Below are positions 48,650 to 58,549 of a stretch of DNA of 64,000 bases, in pieces (positions within the stretch are counted from its first letter, which is position 1; each line of letters starts with the position of its first letter). Source of the DNA: Oscillospiraceae bacterium (GTDB lineage: Bacteria; Bacillota; Clostridia; Oscillospirales; Acutalibacteraceae); NCBI GenBank assembly GCA_029012445.1, contig JAQXMC010000003.1, positions 1-64,000 on the forward strand, written 5' to 3'. The translations under genes were made by a program, and so were the position numbers. The notes beneath the pieces were generated by a model. The model did not search any database and had not been told where the DNA came from. It worked only from the letters and a program-made list of their open reading frames with translations.

Positions 48650-49153
48650 ATGAGTGATAATATTTCAAAAAAAGATAACGCCGTTATGGCGCTCAAATTT
48701 GTTTTCTGTTCTGCCGGTGCAGGAATTATCCAGGCTGTGACTTTTACGGCTCTGAACGAGGTGAACAAGCATTTCGGAACATTTAACTTCCTGCCGGACA
48801 AGCTTATCAACAACGACTACGGTCTGTTCTATTTCATAGCTTTGCTCTTTTCGGTTCTGTTCAACTTCACCGTCAACAGAAAATTCACCTTCAAATCGGC
48901 AAACAATATACCTATTGCTATGCTCAAGGTGCTTGGATATTACGCTGTGTTCACACCGCTTTCGATCTGGTGGGGCAACGCCCTGACCGGAAAAGCCCAC
49001 TGGAACGAATATATAGTTTTAGCAATGACTATGATAATAAATCTAATTACCGAATTTCTTTTCAACCGCTTTGTGGTTTATGGCAAGTCGATAAACTCGG
49101 CGGTGGAAAACAAAAACCCAGAGCCCGCTGCAGACATCAGCGAACAGGCATAA
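48650..49153 (+). CDS. GtrA family membrane protein
   Basis: Four TM helices; FLFNRFVVYG C-terminal motif; FNFTVNRKFTF. Confidence 0.88.
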   Translation: MSDNISKKDNAVMALKFVFCSAGAGIIQAVTFTALNEVNKHFGTFNFLPDKLINNDYGLFYFIALLFSVLFNFTVNRKFTFKSANNIPIAMLKVLGYYAVFTPLSIWWGNALTGKAHWNEYIVLAMTMIINLITEFLFNRFVVYGKSINSAVENKNPEPAADISEQA

Positions 49154-49167
49154 TTTGAAAATCATAT

Positions 49168-49198
49168 AAGCCCTCAGTCTTTTTGACTGAGGGCTTTT
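49168..49198. terminator. Intrinsic terminator
   Basis: AAGCCCTCAGTC-TTTTT-GACTGAGGGCTTTT. Confidence 0.88.
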
Positions 49199-49233
49199 CA
49201 CATATCCGTCCGAAAGCGTTCGACTTTCAGGTT

Positions 49234-52128
49234 TTATAATTCATCTTTGTTTCTGTCCTTTGAGAAGAAATCCTCAAAAGTTTCTTCGTCTCGCTCGGCC
49301 TGACTTGTTACAGCATCGGGCGAAATTTCCTCATCTTCGACAAATATATCTATAGGTTCGATTATCTCTTTTTTCGGCAGTTGTTTCATTTGCCGATCCG
49401 GTTGTTTCAAACGGATTTCGACGGCTTCAGCCTGTGAAGAGATAAACGGCTCTGAATCGAAGCTCTGATCTATTTCGTCAAAGCCTTTCATTTTCCGGCC
49501 TTTCTTTCTGAGAATAACACAAACCGCAATTGCCGCAAGTAAGATTATCAGTGTGAATATTGATATAGCAACGCCGAGCTTAAATCCTGTCGGAGTGTAG
49601 AGCATTTTTATTGTGTGGCGGCCGTCTGTGACATTAACGCCAAGCATTGAATCGCCTATGGTTACAATATCGTTTTTGGCGACCTTTTTGCCGTCGATAT
49701 AAACTGACCAGCCGCTGTCATAAGGTATGCTTGTCATGAGAATCTGAGTTCCTTTTGCGGTGAAGCTGCCCTCGATTGAGGTGTCAGTGAAGCTGTCATA
49801 GCTTATTGATGTTGCTTTCAGCTTTTCGTAGCCCTCGGCAAAAGCCGCCTTATTTAGATAGCAGGCGTGGAATGTCAGCATTCCGTTGCTGCTCGTTATA
49901 GGTACGATTGCCGTAAATCTGCTGCCTTTCTTTATTTCACCGATATCAAGAATATAGCCCTTGCTGAGGTCCTGATTTACGGATTGACTGCCGTCCGTCA
50001 TGACAGTCATCGTTCCCGAATCATCGCCCTCGCCGGTGGTAACATAGAGATAGACATGAGCGGTTTCCGCCGCCTCAAAAACAAAAGAAGAAGAACCGTC
50101 AACGCCGTCAGAGGAGGTTTTTCTGAATGAGAATACCTCGCTGTCAAGTGGCTGCATAAAGTTTTCAAGATTGCTGTTGTTTATCTCCACGGGGTACAGG
50201 TCAACGAGTGCGTCGCTGACGCCGGTCGCTTTTTCAAAAAGATCGTTTTGAACATCAAACGGGTCCGTCATTGACCACTGCCAGTTTGAAACAGCCGTAT
50301 CGACGCAATAAGCTATCGGAAGAGCATACTCGTTTTCGTACGCCGTATATTTATCGTATTTATATATCTCTTTATAAAGTGATGAGTTCGCAAAAACATC
50401 GGTCGTCGTGTTGTTGACGAGATATTTCAGCGAGAACATTGCGTTATATATCGGAGTCTGCGGATAGTAGGTATAGCTGTTGATGTTGTTGCCGTACATA
50501 CCGAGCTTTCTCTGAAGAGCGGAAACCTTTTCATAAGCCATAGAGGAAAAAGTCGAAACACCGTTGTAATTATACCAGCATGGATCCATTCTTGTTCTGA
50601 GATAGCTAAGCTCCATCCGATAGAACTTGTCGGTGTTCACGCTGTCAATCTGATTTTTGACGGTCTGAAAAGCGTCATAATCACCGACATAGTTTGTCTT
50701 GGGCTGATCCATGCTGTAATTTCCGGTGTTTGCTATTATTGATTCACTGCAAATGCAGCAAAGAAGCAGAACGGAAACCGTCAGAGTCTGATATTTCTTG
50801 TCCTTTAAAGTGACGATAACAAGAGCATATATCACGATAAACACAAGGCTGATAATAACAGTCGATGTGTTGACATTCTTTGAATTCAGCTTTTCCGCCA
50901 ATATCACGAGCGCCGCAGCGGCAAAGCCCGAAAAGGCAATGACCTTGTTTGGAATTTCTTTAAGCCGCATGAAAGTCCTGAAAGCGACAACAAGAAGAAG
51001 AAATGAATACATAAACGACTGTCTGTAAGGCAGATCGTTCGGAAAATGAAAGCCGTGCCAGATATAATTCAGAATGTTGAGATTGAAGCCGATCATAAAA
51101 GCCGAAAGAAAAGTGATATTGACAAGCTTCTCTTTTTTGCTTATCGACTTAGTCATAAGATAAAGAGGAATGAGCATAACCGTCAGTATTCCGCAGTAAA
51201 CATTTGGAAGCACATCGTTGCCGCTGCTTCTTATAGTCGGTTCGACTGACGCAAGATGATTTGAAAGAAAGTCAAATATATTGAAATACAGTGAAGAATC
51301 AGTCGGGAAATTACCCGAGGTCGCCGATGTCTGCTGAAGTGTGCAGAAAGTCGGCAGGAGCATAAAAGCTATAAGTCCGGCGGCGCAGACTGAAACTCCC
51401 GCGAAAATAAAGCCGCTTTTGAAAAAGCGCTTATATTCGGAAGCTGTGTGATTCGTAATGTAATAAGCGATAAAGTACATAACGGCGAAGATGCACATCA
51501 TGTATGACATATAGTAATTTGAGAGCATGGTCAGGGCAAGAGCGCCGAGATAAAGCCACGGCTTGCCGTTATCTATGATTCTTTCAATGCCGAGCGCAAC
51601 GAGCGGAAGAAGTATCATTGCGTCGATCCACATTACATTCCAGTAATATGCGATGAACCAGCCGCAAAACGAATAAAGAACCGCAAAACCGACAGTTATA
51701 TAGTTTGATTTATGCTGTGATTTCTTCAGATAAAGAGAGAATGTCAGTGCGCTGAGAGCTGCCTTGAGCAAAACCATGACAGCTATCGCTTCGGGTATGT
51801 TTTTGTGGCCGGCAATTAGCATCACCAAAAATCCGATAGGACTTGAAAGGTAGTTGCAGTAATTTCCGAAAAAGCTGCTGCCGAGGCCCGAATTCCATGA
51901 ATACATCAGACTTCCGCCGCTTGTTACTCTGTCATAAAGCTCAGCGAAAAGAGGCCCGTATTGATGGTAAAGATCCATTCTTAATATAGTTGTGTCCCCG
52001 AACGGAAACAAACCGAATGCCATAAACACAACGAGCATTATTGCCGCCGAGCAGCCGAATGCCAGAATCAGAAATCTGTTGTCAAACAGAAAATGTTTTA
52101 TTTTTTCATTTTTCCTTATTTCAGACAT
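49234..52128 (-). CDS. YfhO family polytopic membrane protein
   Basis: DLYHQYGPLFAELYDRVTSGGSLMYSWNSGLGSSFFGNYCNYLSSPIGFLV, many TM helices, C-terminal IPYDSGWSVYIDGKKV. Confidence 0.92.
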   Translation of the reverse strand: MSEIRKNEKIKHFLFDNRFLILAFGCSAAIMLVVFMAFGLFPFGDTTILRMDLYHQYGPLFAELYDRVTSGGSLMYSWNSGLGSSFFGNYCNYLSSPIGFLVMLIAGHKNIPEAIAVMVLLKAALSALTFSLYLKKSQHKSNYITVGFAVLYSFCGWFIAYYWNVMWIDAMILLPLVALGIERIIDNGKPWLYLGALALTMLSNYYMSYMMCIFAVMYFIAYYITNHTASEYKRFFKSGFIFAGVSVCAAGLIAFMLLPTFCTLQQTSATSGNFPTDSSLYFNIFDFLSNHLASVEPTIRSSGNDVLPNVYCGILTVMLIPLYLMTKSISKKEKLVNITFLSAFMIGFNLNILNYIWHGFHFPNDLPYRQSFMYSFLLLVVAFRTFMRLKEIPNKVIAFSGFAAAALVILAEKLNSKNVNTSTVIISLVFIVIYALVIVTLKDKKYQTLTVSVLLLCCICSESIIANTGNYSMDQPKTNYVGDYDAFQTVKNQIDSVNTDKFYRMELSYLRTRMDPCWYNYNGVSTFSSMAYEKVSALQRKLGMYGNNINSYTYYPQTPIYNAMFSLKYLVNNTTTDVFANSSLYKEIYKYDKYTAYENEYALPIAYCVDTAVSNWQWSMTDPFDVQNDLFEKATGVSDALVDLYPVEINNSNLENFMQPLDSEVFSFRKTSSDGVDGSSSFVFEAAETAHVYLYVTTGEGDDSGTMTVMTDGSQSVNQDLSKGYILDIGEIKKGSRFTAIVPITSSNGMLTFHACYLNKAAFAEGYEKLKATSISYDSFTDTSIEGSFTAKGTQILMTSIPYDSGWSVYIDGKKVAKNDIVTIGDSMLGVNVTDGRHTIKMLYTPTGFKLGVAISIFTLIILLAAIAVCVILRKKGRKMKGFDEIDQSFDSEPFISSQAEAVEIRLKQPDRQMKQLPKKEIIEPIDIFVEDEEISPDAVTSQAERDEETFEDFFSKDRNKDEL

Positions 52129-52320
52129 TTTTGCACCTCCGCAAATTCATCGGGCAATCCCACCGAAAGATAATCATTATATCGGCAAAAAATACCATGT
52201 CAATGATACATCATTAAGAGAGCATTTTCAATACATAAAAATGAAAATGATGTTAATTCCGTCATAACGGCAGGACAAACCGCATAAGAATTACCAAAGC
52301 TTAGGAAAGGACAGGATGTC

Positions 52321-53325
52321 ATGAACGACAACTTTGACAGTGCGGCTCTTTCGGTTTCGCCGAGACTGCGGAAAATACTCGGCGAGCTTTCGGCCGAGAT
52401 AAAAAATACGACATACGAAATAAGACTGCGGGCGGAAAGGCCGCTGACACTTATAGGAAAATACGGCACTGTGTTTATCCGTGAAAATGCGACCTGCTCC
52501 GGGAAGCCGTCGCCGGAGTGCGTGAAGGTCAGTTCCGAAGAGATCCGCGATACATTTAACCGTATTTGCTCATATTCGATACATACTTTTCAAAGGAGCA
52601 TAAACAACGGTTATATTCCGATGAGCAAGGGAAACAGAGCCGGTATTTGCGGCACTGCAGTCTGCGAAAACGGAGTAATAACCAATATCAAGGATATCAG
52701 CTCACTGAATTTGAGAATATCTCGCCAGATAAAAGGCTGCGCCGATGAGATTTCAAAGCTTTTCAGCGGTTGCGAAAGAGGAATGATAATAGCCGGACCG
52801 CCGAATTCAGGCAAGACAACAATACTCAGAGATCTTGTTAGACAGATATCTTCAGGCAAAACGGGCAGCTTTTATAAAGTCTGCGTTATAGATGAGCGTA
52901 GGGAAATATCGGCTGTTTATGACGGAATCATAACAAACGATGTCGGCATGACGAGCGATGTTCTTGACTCATATCCCATGGCTCAGGCGATAGATATTGC
53001 AGTCAGAACTCTGTCGCCGGATATTATTGTTTGCGATGAGGTTTCAACTCCCGAAGAAATCAAAGCAATAAGTCAGGGCGTCAACTGCGGCGTCAGGTTT
53101 GTTTTGTCCGTTCACGCAGGGAGTCACGAGGATATGCTTTCAAGAAAGCAGCTTGAACAGCTGCTTGACACAGGAGCGTTTGAAAAGGTCGTTCTTCTCG
53201 GCTCGAAAGAAAGTATTGGCAAGGTCAGGCAGGTTTATGATGCGGGTGAGCTTTTAAATGAAATATATCTTTATCATGTTAACGGCAGTTTCCTGTTTGG
53301 CGGCGGGATTCGGGAAAGCGAATGA
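52321..53325 (+). CDS. spoIIIAA: Stage III sporulation protein AA
   Basis: GPPNSGKTTILRDLVRQIS Walker A; VIDERREISAVYDG. Confidence 0.95.
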   Translation: MNDNFDSAALSVSPRLRKILGELSAEIKNTTYEIRLRAERPLTLIGKYGTVFIRENATCSGKPSPECVKVSSEEIRDTFNRICSYSIHTFQRSINNGYIPMSKGNRAGICGTAVCENGVITNIKDISSLNLRISRQIKGCADEISKLFSGCERGMIIAGPPNSGKTTILRDLVRQISSGKTGSFYKVCVIDERREISAVYDGIITNDVGMTSDVLDSYPMAQAIDIAVRTLSPDIIVCDEVSTPEEIKAISQGVNCGVRFVLSVHAGSHEDMLSRKQLEQLLDTGAFEKVVLLGSKESIGKVRQVYDAGELLNEIYLYHVNGSFLFGGGIRESE

Positions 53326-53749
53326 ACTCAGCCGGAAAAAGGACGAGCTGACAGGGATTATTGACCTGCTCGAGGAGCTTGGCAGAATGATAAGCTACTG
53401 CGAAAGCACTGTTGCGAGCATTATAGAGCAATACTGCGAAGCTCAGAGCCTTCTGTTTGCCGAAAAGTTTGCTTTCCACATCAAATATGAGGATTTTCCC
53501 GACGCTTGGAGGCACGCTTTTCTTGAAAGCGGATCTTCGCTTTCAAAGCCTGAAGCGCAGATGTTTTTATCCCTCGGCGAAAAGCTCGGAACAAGCGATG
53601 TCGTCTCTCAGAACAAGCTGATAGGTTACGCAGTCGATTACTTCAGAAAGGCGCTTGAAAAAGCGGAAAAAAACGAGAGAGAAAATAAAAGACTTTATAT
53701 AGTCACGGGAGTTGCCGCAGCTTTAACGGCAGCCATTCTGATGATATGA
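53258..53749 (+). CDS. spoIIIAB: Stage III sporulation protein AB
   Basis: Position in spoIIIA operon; ELSRKKDELTGIIDLLEELGRMISYCESTVASI. Confidence 0.9.
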   Translation: MKYIFIMLTAVSCLAAGFGKANELSRKKDELTGIIDLLEELGRMISYCESTVASIIEQYCEAQSLLFAEKFAFHIKYEDFPDAWRHAFLESGSSLSKPEAQMFLSLGEKLGTSDVVSQNKLIGYAVDYFRKALEKAEKNERENKRLYIVTGVAAALTAAILMI

Positions 53750-53764
53750 ATTTCGGAGGAAGCT

Positions 53765-53959
53765 ATGGAAATAGATCTGATCTTTAAAATTGCCGCCGTC
53801 GGCATAATCGTCGCTATATTAAATCAGCTGCTGTCCCGCTCAAACAGAGACGAATACGCGGTAATAACCACACTGGCCGGGTTGGTGATAGTCGTTCTGA
53901 TGCTTATCCCGAAGCTGACGGAGCTTTTTTCCGAAATAAGAGAAATTTTTGAGATATGA
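53765..53959 (+). CDS. spoIIIAC: Stage III sporulation protein AC
   Basis: 64-aa two-TM protein in spoIIIA order. Confidence 0.93.
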   Translation: MEIDLIFKIAAVGIIVAILNQLLSRSNRDEYAVITTLAGLVIVVLMLIPKLTELFSEIREIFEI

Positions 53960-54348
53960 ATACTTATGTTAAAACGGCGCTTATTTCTCTTGTTGCCTGC
54001 GTTCTTATATCGGCGCTGAGAGACATAAAAAAAGAATACGCAATCTATCTAGCATTGTTTTGCGGAATATGCGTAACGGCAATATCGGCGGCAGATCTCA
54101 GACTTATAAAAGACACTCTCGGCGAGCTTTCACAGCTGTCTGATTTCGGCGCTTCGGCGCTGAAAATCTTTTTTAAAGCTGTCGGCATAACGGTAATTTC
54201 GGGCGTGACAAGCGACGCCTGCATTGACAGCGGCAACAGATTTTTGGCTTCATGCGTTGAGCTTAGCTGCAAAATAGCCGTAATTGCTTCTGCTTTGCCG
54301 CTGATAAATTCAGTCGTTAAGATAATTGTCAGCTATATCGGTATTTGA
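53956..54348 (+). CDS. spoIIIAD: Stage III sporulation protein AD
   Basis: Multi-TM protein overlapping spoIIIAC; synteny; KAVGITVISGVTSDACIDSG. Confidence 0.92.
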   Translation: MNTYVKTALISLVACVLISALRDIKKEYAIYLALFCGICVTAISAADLRLIKDTLGELSQLSDFGASALKIFFKAVGITVISGVTSDACIDSGNRFLASCVELSCKIAVIASALPLINSVVKIIVSYIGI

Positions 54349-54349
54349 T

Positions 54350-55480
54350 ATGAAGATATTTAAAGGAATATTGACTTTTGCCGCTGTTATTGTAATTTCA
54401 TTTTTTCTGTTTTTTCCGGCGGCAGGCGAAGATCTTGACGGAAAAGCGCTTTCTGAGGATTACGGAAGCGAGATATATTCTTCGCTTGACAAAGAAACGA
54501 AAGAAATATTGAGCTCATTCGGGATAAACGGACTTGATTTTGATTCTGTGTTCAATTTATCGTTCAAGGAATCTTTAAAAGCGATAGGCAATATGTTCAG
54601 AAGTTCAGTGACAGATGCGGCGCCTTATTTTTTTAAGATGCTTGCTATGCTTATAACAATGGTGATTATATCGGATCTGAAACCGTCAAAAAGCGGTGAA
54701 AGAGATATCATCGGCGATATTTTCACAATGATAACAGTGATAATGACCGCGTCGTTTGTCAGTGAAGCGTTAACTCAGATGGCCGGAGCGTTTAAGATTA
54801 CCGGCGATTTTCTTCTGACTCTTGCGCCTATAATTACGGCTTTGCTGTCTGTTTCCGGCAATGTGACGGCGTCCGTTCTTTATAATTCGGTCAATGTTGC
54901 TTTGGCTCAGATCATTTCTGCCGTATCCTCTGAAATTCTTATTCCTTTGACCGGAGTATATTTTTCTTTTGTGATTTCATTAAATATGAATGACTCGTTT
55001 AAAAGCGACAGGCTGATCCGCAGCGTCAACAGGGCTTTGACCGGCGTTTTCACGGCTATTTCAACAGCTTTCACATTCATACTTTCAGTGAAAAATGTTT
55101 TGGCAAAGGATCTTGACGGCGTGCTTTATAAATCCGGCAAATATGTTATTTCGAGCCTTATCCCGGTCGTCGGTTCAAATATAAGCGCAATTTTGAATTC
55201 AATAATCGGCTCTGTGGATCTCATCAAAAGCACTGTCGCCGTTTTCGGAGTGATATGCGTTGCCACAATAAATATCCCTGTCGTCATTAAGCTCACCGTC
55301 TGCTATGTCGGACTGAGTATTATCGGATTTATAAGCGATTTTTTCTCAGCGGGCAGTGCTTCATCGGTTGCCAGAGGTTTTGCGGGCGGAATAAAGTTGC
55401 TGACAGCGCTTGTTTTGTTTGAAGTGGTGCTTGTGCTGATATCGACCGGCTTAGCCGTGACGATAAAGGGGGCGACTTGA
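54350..55480 (+). CDS. spoIIIAE: Stage III sporulation protein AE
   Basis: Synteny; multi-TM with APIITALLSVSGNVTASVLYN. Confidence 0.94.
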   Translation: MKIFKGILTFAAVIVISFFLFFPAAGEDLDGKALSEDYGSEIYSSLDKETKEILSSFGINGLDFDSVFNLSFKESLKAIGNMFRSSVTDAAPYFFKMLAMLITMVIISDLKPSKSGERDIIGDIFTMITVIMTASFVSEALTQMAGAFKITGDFLLTLAPIITALLSVSGNVTASVLYNSVNVALAQIISAVSSEILIPLTGVYFSFVISLNMNDSFKSDRLIRSVNRALTGVFTAISTAFTFILSVKNVLAKDLDGVLYKSGKYVISSLIPVVGSNISAILNSIIGSVDLIKSTVAVFGVICVATINIPVVIKLTVCYVGLSIIGFISDFFSAGSASSVARGFAGGIKLLTALVLFEVVLVLISTGLAVTIKGAT

Positions 55481-55932
55481 TGACCGATATAAAGCATTGG
55501 GCGTTTTCTCTGTGCATTGTGCTGATAGTGACCGGAATTTTTATGCGTCTGCTGCCGGAACGCAGTAATAAAAAGACCGTCCGTTTCGTTGTCACGCTGA
55601 TAATTCTCGTCTGCATTTTCAAGCTTGATGTTTCAAGGCTCGGCGACAGACTTTCGGCGGACATTCCGGATGATAACGCCGAGGCAGTCAGCGAATATGA
55701 GAACGATCTGAAAAACAGAATAAGCGACAGCGTCGGCTCTGCGCTCGAAGAAAAAATTTCCGGCATTGTCAGGCAATATGATCAAAACTCAAGCGTTAAG
55801 CTCGATTTCACCTCTGACAAAATTATAGTCAACATATCGGGTACGCGCTTTGATTCCTACACGAGGATAAGGCTTGAAGCGCAGATAAAAGCCGCATATG
55901 ACGGAAAGCTTGAGTTTATCTATAAGGAGTAA
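55480..55932 (+). CDS. spoIIIAF: Stage III sporulation protein AF
   Basis: Synteny; N-terminal TMs then soluble domain. Confidence 0.88.
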   Translation: MTDIKHWAFSLCIVLIVTGIFMRLLPERSNKKTVRFVVTLIILVCIFKLDVSRLGDRLSADIPDDNAEAVSEYENDLKNRISDSVGSALEEKISGIVRQYDQNSSVKLDFTSDKIIVNISGTRFDSYTRIRLEAQIKAAYDGKLEFIYKE

Positions 55933-55937
55933 ACGGC

Positions 55938-56447
55938 ATGATCGACAATATAAGAGAAAAGCTTAGAAAGCTGTTTGAAAAAATACCGGAAAGCAAGAGG
56001 CCGATAGTTCTTGTCGTTGTCGGACTGATAGCAATGTCGGCGATACTTTTTTCAAGCTTTGACTCAAAAAGCTCAAAAGATGAGAAAAAGACATCTGCCG
56101 AAGCGGCGGCACCGTCCTACACCGAAGAAACGGAGCGTAAGCTTGAAAACATTATATCGCTTATTGACGGCGCAGGAAGGTGCAAGGTCATGGTTACGCT
56201 TGACACAAGCGAAGAGAATATTTACGCATCAGACATAAATGACGGAAAAAGTGAATATGTTGTTATAAAAACAAGCTCTGACGAGGGTGGGCTTTTATTG
56301 AAGATCGTTCAGCCGAAAATCAGAGGCGTGGCAGTAGTTTGTGACGGAGGTGACTCGTATATTACGGTAAATAACATAACCGAAGCGGTTTGTTCGGCTC
56401 TCGGTATAAGCAGCACTAAAGTGAGCATAACAAAAATGAAAAATTAG
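55938..56447 (+). CDS. spoIIIAG: Stage III sporulation protein AG
   Basis: Synteny; KIRGVAVVCDGGDS. Confidence 0.92.
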   Translation: MIDNIREKLRKLFEKIPESKRPIVLVVVGLIAMSAILFSSFDSKSSKDEKKTSAEAAAPSYTEETERKLENIISLIDGAGRCKVMVTLDTSEENIYASDINDGKSEYVVIKTSSDEGGLLLKIVQPKIRGVAVVCDGGDSYITVNNITEAVCSALGISSTKVSITKMKN

Positions 56448-56456
56448 GAGGAAACT

Positions 56457-57059
56457 ATGAGTAAGCTAACTAAAAAAAGACAAATACTGACAGCTACACT
56501 TGCAATAGCTTTAGCTTCCGCAATTCTTATCAACTGGTATTACAACAAAAACGATGTTAAAAAAAGCTCGGGAAGCAACACGCAAAGCACCGCATCGTCA
56601 AATCTGGGCGACAGCATCTATGTCAACGGTACAACAAAGGAAAACAGCGACAACAATGCTTCGGGTGAAAACAGCGGTGACGGAAGCACAACTTCAGATG
56701 AAGCAAAGAGCGTTTCAAAAACAAAAGAATATTTCGCAAAGGCGCAGCTTAAAAGAACGCAGATGCATGACGAAGCGCTTGACAAGATAGAGGCCTTGCT
56801 CAAGGACGGCGGAAAAACAGACGAGGCCGAAAAGCTTATGCAGGAATACACAAACGCAGTCAAGCTTGAAACAGATATTGAAAATCTGATAACGGCAAAA
56901 ACGGGAGCCGACTGTCTGGCGATACTTAACGGAGATCAGGCGGAGATAGTTGTTGACGCTGATGCGATCGATGAGCTTTATCTTCTTCAAATAACCGATA
57001 TTGTTTCAACGCAAAGCAAAATACCGACGGAAAATATAACAATTATTCAGGCAAAATAG
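56457..57059 (+). CDS. spoIIIAH: Stage III sporulation protein AH
   Basis: Synteny; N-terminal TM; EKLMQEYTNAVKLETDIENLITAKTGADCLAIL. Confidence 0.93.
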   Translation: MSKLTKKRQILTATLAIALASAILINWYYNKNDVKKSSGSNTQSTASSNLGDSIYVNGTTKENSDNNASGENSGDGSTTSDEAKSVSKTKEYFAKAQLKRTQMHDEALDKIEALLKDGGKTDEAEKLMQEYTNAVKLETDIENLITAKTGADCLAILNGDQAEIVVDADAIDELYLLQITDIVSTQSKIPTENITIIQAK

Positions 57060-57088
57060 TTGTATAATTTTCAATTTAATGTTATAAT
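57060..57088 (+). promoter_or_regulatory. Sigma-A-type promoter upstream of nusB
   Basis: TTGTAT - 17 nt - TATAAT. Confidence 0.6.
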
Positions 57089-57219
57089 TAATCGTGTCCG
57101 CCTGACGGGACTTCCTGTCGGGTGCGACTCTTTGAAACGGAAATTTATCAACACGCCGCGTATTTTGATAATTGCGGCGCAGGTCGTTTATTTGTGTCAC
57201 ACAAAGGAAAGGTTAAACT

Positions 57220-57615
57220 ATGACGAGACGAGAAGCAAGAGAGCAGGCATTTATACTCATATTTGAAAAATCCTTTCAGCCGGATAGTGAAATATCCGAA
57301 CTGGTCGAATTTGCCGATGAAAACAATGTTTTTAAAGCGGATAAATATGCAGTGAAGCTTGCCGGCGACACATATTCAAAACTTGAAGAGATCGACAGCA
57401 TCATTGAGAATAATCTCAAGGGCTGGAGCGCGTCGAGAATATCGAAAATAACCAGGGCGATACTCAGAATGGCGGTTTGCGAAATTCTGTTTTATGACGA
57501 TGTGCCGGCAGGAGCAGCCATTAACGAAGCGGTCGAGCTTGCCAAAAAGTTTGCTTCAGACGACGAGCCCGCTTATATCAACGGCGTTCTCGGCTCGATA
57601 GCAAGGTCGGTTTAA
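57220..57615 (+). CDS. nusB: Transcription antitermination factor NusB
   Basis: TRREAREQAFILIFE; RISKITRAILRMAVCEILFYDDVPAGAAINEAVELAKKFASDDEPAYINGVLGSI. Confidence 0.96.
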   Translation: MTRREAREQAFILIFEKSFQPDSEISELVEFADENNVFKADKYAVKLAGDTYSKLEEIDSIIENNLKGWSASRISKITRAILRMAVCEILFYDDVPAGAAINEAVELAKKFASDDEPAYINGVLGSIARSV

Positions 57616-57616
57616 C

Positions 57617-58549
57617 ATGGTCTTTCTTGGAATAGACACAAGCAATTACACGACCTCGGCCGCCTTGTATCAGCCGGAAAAGAATCTCGTTATTCAGGAA
57701 AAGAAGCTTCTTCCCGTCAAAAAAGGGGAGAGGGGACTCAGGCAAAGCGACGCTGTCTTTCATCACACTCAGCAGCTTCCGCAGGTGTTCTGCGCTTTGA
57801 TGTCGCAGTGCGACGAAAAGCTCGGCGCAGTCGGAGTTTCGACAAGACCGAGAAATATCGAAGGCTCCTATATGCCTTGCTTCACTGTCGGAAAATGCGT
57901 TGCCGAGTGCATAGGCGGCGCTGAAAAAATCAGAGTGCACCCGTTTTCTCATCAGCAGGGACATATTATAGCGGCGCTGTATTCAGCAGATAAGCTTGAG
58001 CTTATCGAAAAGCCGTTTATAGCTTTCCATGTTTCAGGCGGAACGACCGAAACGCTTTTGGTCACACCCGATGACGAGAATATAATATCCTGCGAAATAA
58101 CGGCTTCTTCAAGCGATCTGAAGGCGGGACAAGCCGTTGACCGCGTCGGTCTGATGATGGGACTTGATTTTCCATGCGGTCCGGAAATTGACGCTCTGGC
58201 GCGAAGAAGCGATAAAGAATATAAGATAAATGCCCCCGTAAAGAACGGAAACTGCAGCCTTTCGGGAATAGAAAATAAGTGCAGACAGATGCTCGAAAGC
58301 GGCGAATCAAATGAAGACACCGCGAAATACTGCATTGACTACATAAGCGCCGCACTTGAGAAAATGGCGGAATACGCACTTGAAAAACACGGCGCTCTGC
58401 CGCTGGTTTTTTCGGGCGGTGTTATGTCGAACAGTATCATCAGAGAGCGTTTCGGAAGGAAGTTCGGCGCATATTTTGCGGAAAGTCGGTTTTCCTCCGA
58501 CAACGCCGCCGGAACAGCAATACTTGCTTATCTGAAGGAGAAAAAATGA
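57617..58549 (+). CDS. Peptidase M22/TsaD-paralog family protein
   Basis: FLGIDTSNYTTSAALY, HPFSHQQGHIIAALYSA, SGGTTETLLVT, FSGGVMSNSIIRERF (ASKHA fold). Confidence 0.85.
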   Translation: MVFLGIDTSNYTTSAALYQPEKNLVIQEKKLLPVKKGERGLRQSDAVFHHTQQLPQVFCALMSQCDEKLGAVGVSTRPRNIEGSYMPCFTVGKCVAECIGGAEKIRVHPFSHQQGHIIAALYSADKLELIEKPFIAFHVSGGTTETLLVTPDDENIISCEITASSSDLKAGQAVDRVGLMMGLDFPCGPEIDALARRSDKEYKINAPVKNGNCSLSGIENKCRQMLESGESNEDTAKYCIDYISAALEKMAEYALEKHGALPLVFSGGVMSNSIIRERFGRKFGAYFAESRFSSDNAAGTAILAYLKEKK

